DNA of 64,000 nt from JAOAGA01 sp964540515 (GTDB taxonomy: Bacteria; CALINM01), in the NCBI GenBank assembly GCA_964540515.1, contig CAZIMS010000001.1, positions 319,664 to 383,663 on the forward strand, given 5' to 3'. This document shows positions 63,828-64,000 of the stretch, one piece after another. Within the stretch, counting starts at the first letter, position 1. Each line of letters opens with the position of its first letter. The translations under genes were made by a program, and so were the position numbers. The notes beneath the pieces were generated by a model. It did no database searches and was not told the DNA's origin. It saw only the letters and a program-made list of their open reading frames with translations.

Positions 63828-64000
63828 TCAAACCAATATTTTTTGCTGGGATATAATCCCCCCAGAGACGCTCATTTTTTTGTCATTTATACATGCCCTT
63901 TTAATTATTTCTTCAAGCCTTTTTTTTGAAAGTTCTAAATTTTGTTCTTCCAAATCAATGCCTACATATTTTCTATTTAGTAAAAGTGCTGATACCCCTG
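63828..64000 (-). CDS. C-terminal end of a DNA methyltransferase (truncated by window edge)
   Basis: Minus-strand frame ending TGA at 63828: SALLLNRKYVGIDLEEQNLE followed by LSKKRLEEIIKR. This is the end of the N6/N4 DNA methyltransferase fold (SAM-binding GID/E motif with following helix). The beginning lies outside the window. It partly overlaps the ParB-like frame, in keeping with a frameshifted fusion. Confidence 0.6.
   Translation of the reverse strand, partial: GVSALLLNRKYVGIDLEEQNLELSKKRLEEIIKRACINDKKMSVSGGIISQQKILV

Overview
This is an AT-rich chromosomal window from an anaerobic, Gram-negative bacterium. The evidence for a Gram-negative cell is a type IV pilus minor-pilin/PilY1 operon, two lipoproteins and a DegP-type periplasmic protease. 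The evidence for anaerobic metabolism is a Ni carbon monoxide dehydrogenase, a tungsten aldehyde:ferredoxin oxidoreductase (AOR), a Re-citrate-synthase-like enzyme next to isocitrate dehydrogenase, 2-hydroxyacyl-CoA-dehydratase/benzoyl-CoA-reductase-type ATPases, and an operon resembling lower benzoyl-CoA pathway enzymes. The gene mix is closest in style to Deltaproteobacteria/Desulfobacterota-like anaerobes. That placement is inference; there is no rRNA gene in the window to confirm it.

Layout. 0-11 kb (minus strand): a DUF4388/pseudo-receiver protein, priA, then pilY1-pilX-pilW-pilV-fimT ending at a clear terminator. 11.0-11.4 kb: a short exported DUF1573-type gene interrupted by one in-frame TGA at the usual first Cys of the family's CGC motif, with a SECIS-like hairpin behind it; this is a candidate selenoprotein. 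11.5-28.2 kb (plus strand): dksA-pyk-galT-glgA, a GAF histidine kinase and response regulators, hisS-aspS, a LysM lipoprotein, a Re-citrate synthase-like/Cache fusion, icd and pgsA. 28.2-35.2 kb (minus): a giant activase/dehydratase fusion, then a chemoreceptor behind a frameshifted PhnD-like binding protein. 35.4-39.7 kb (plus): ferredoxin, thiolase, SDR reductase, dienoyl-CoA hydratase-like and 6-hydroxycyclohexenecarbonyl-CoA dehydrogenase-like enzymes.

39.7-47.1 kb (mostly minus): UMF1 transporter, yacG, cysS-ispF-ispD-PIN/TRAM-carD, hsp20-degP. 47.1-49.2 kb: an SOS cassette (79-aa protein, dinB, lexA) driven by a promoter whose spacer is exactly filled by a LexA-type palindrome, with an apparently leaderless first gene. 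49.3-51.7 kb: cooS, a 60-aa companion and an Ala-Pro-rich small lipoprotein. 51.8-55.7 kb (minus): GYD protein, AOR and two BcrA/BcrD-type ATPases. 55.9-58.95 kb (minus): a compact five-gene operon that begins with a 20-codon Cys/Lys-rich peptide gene with a perfect Shine-Dalgarno, then a Cys-rich 105-aa protein, a radical SAM/SPASM maturase, a ZIP metal transporter and a HAD hydrolase. It looks like an undescribed ribosomal natural-product (RiPP) system. 59-61 kb: uvrC without its usual C-terminal domain, and a thioesterase.

The last 3 kb is accessory: an IS3-family remnant interrupted by a deleted IS256-family element with 12-bp terminal repeats, then a probable restriction-modification locus (MutH/MvaI-type nuclease, ParB-like protein, methyltransferase end) running off the window. 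I saw no tRNA, rRNA or CRISPR array.
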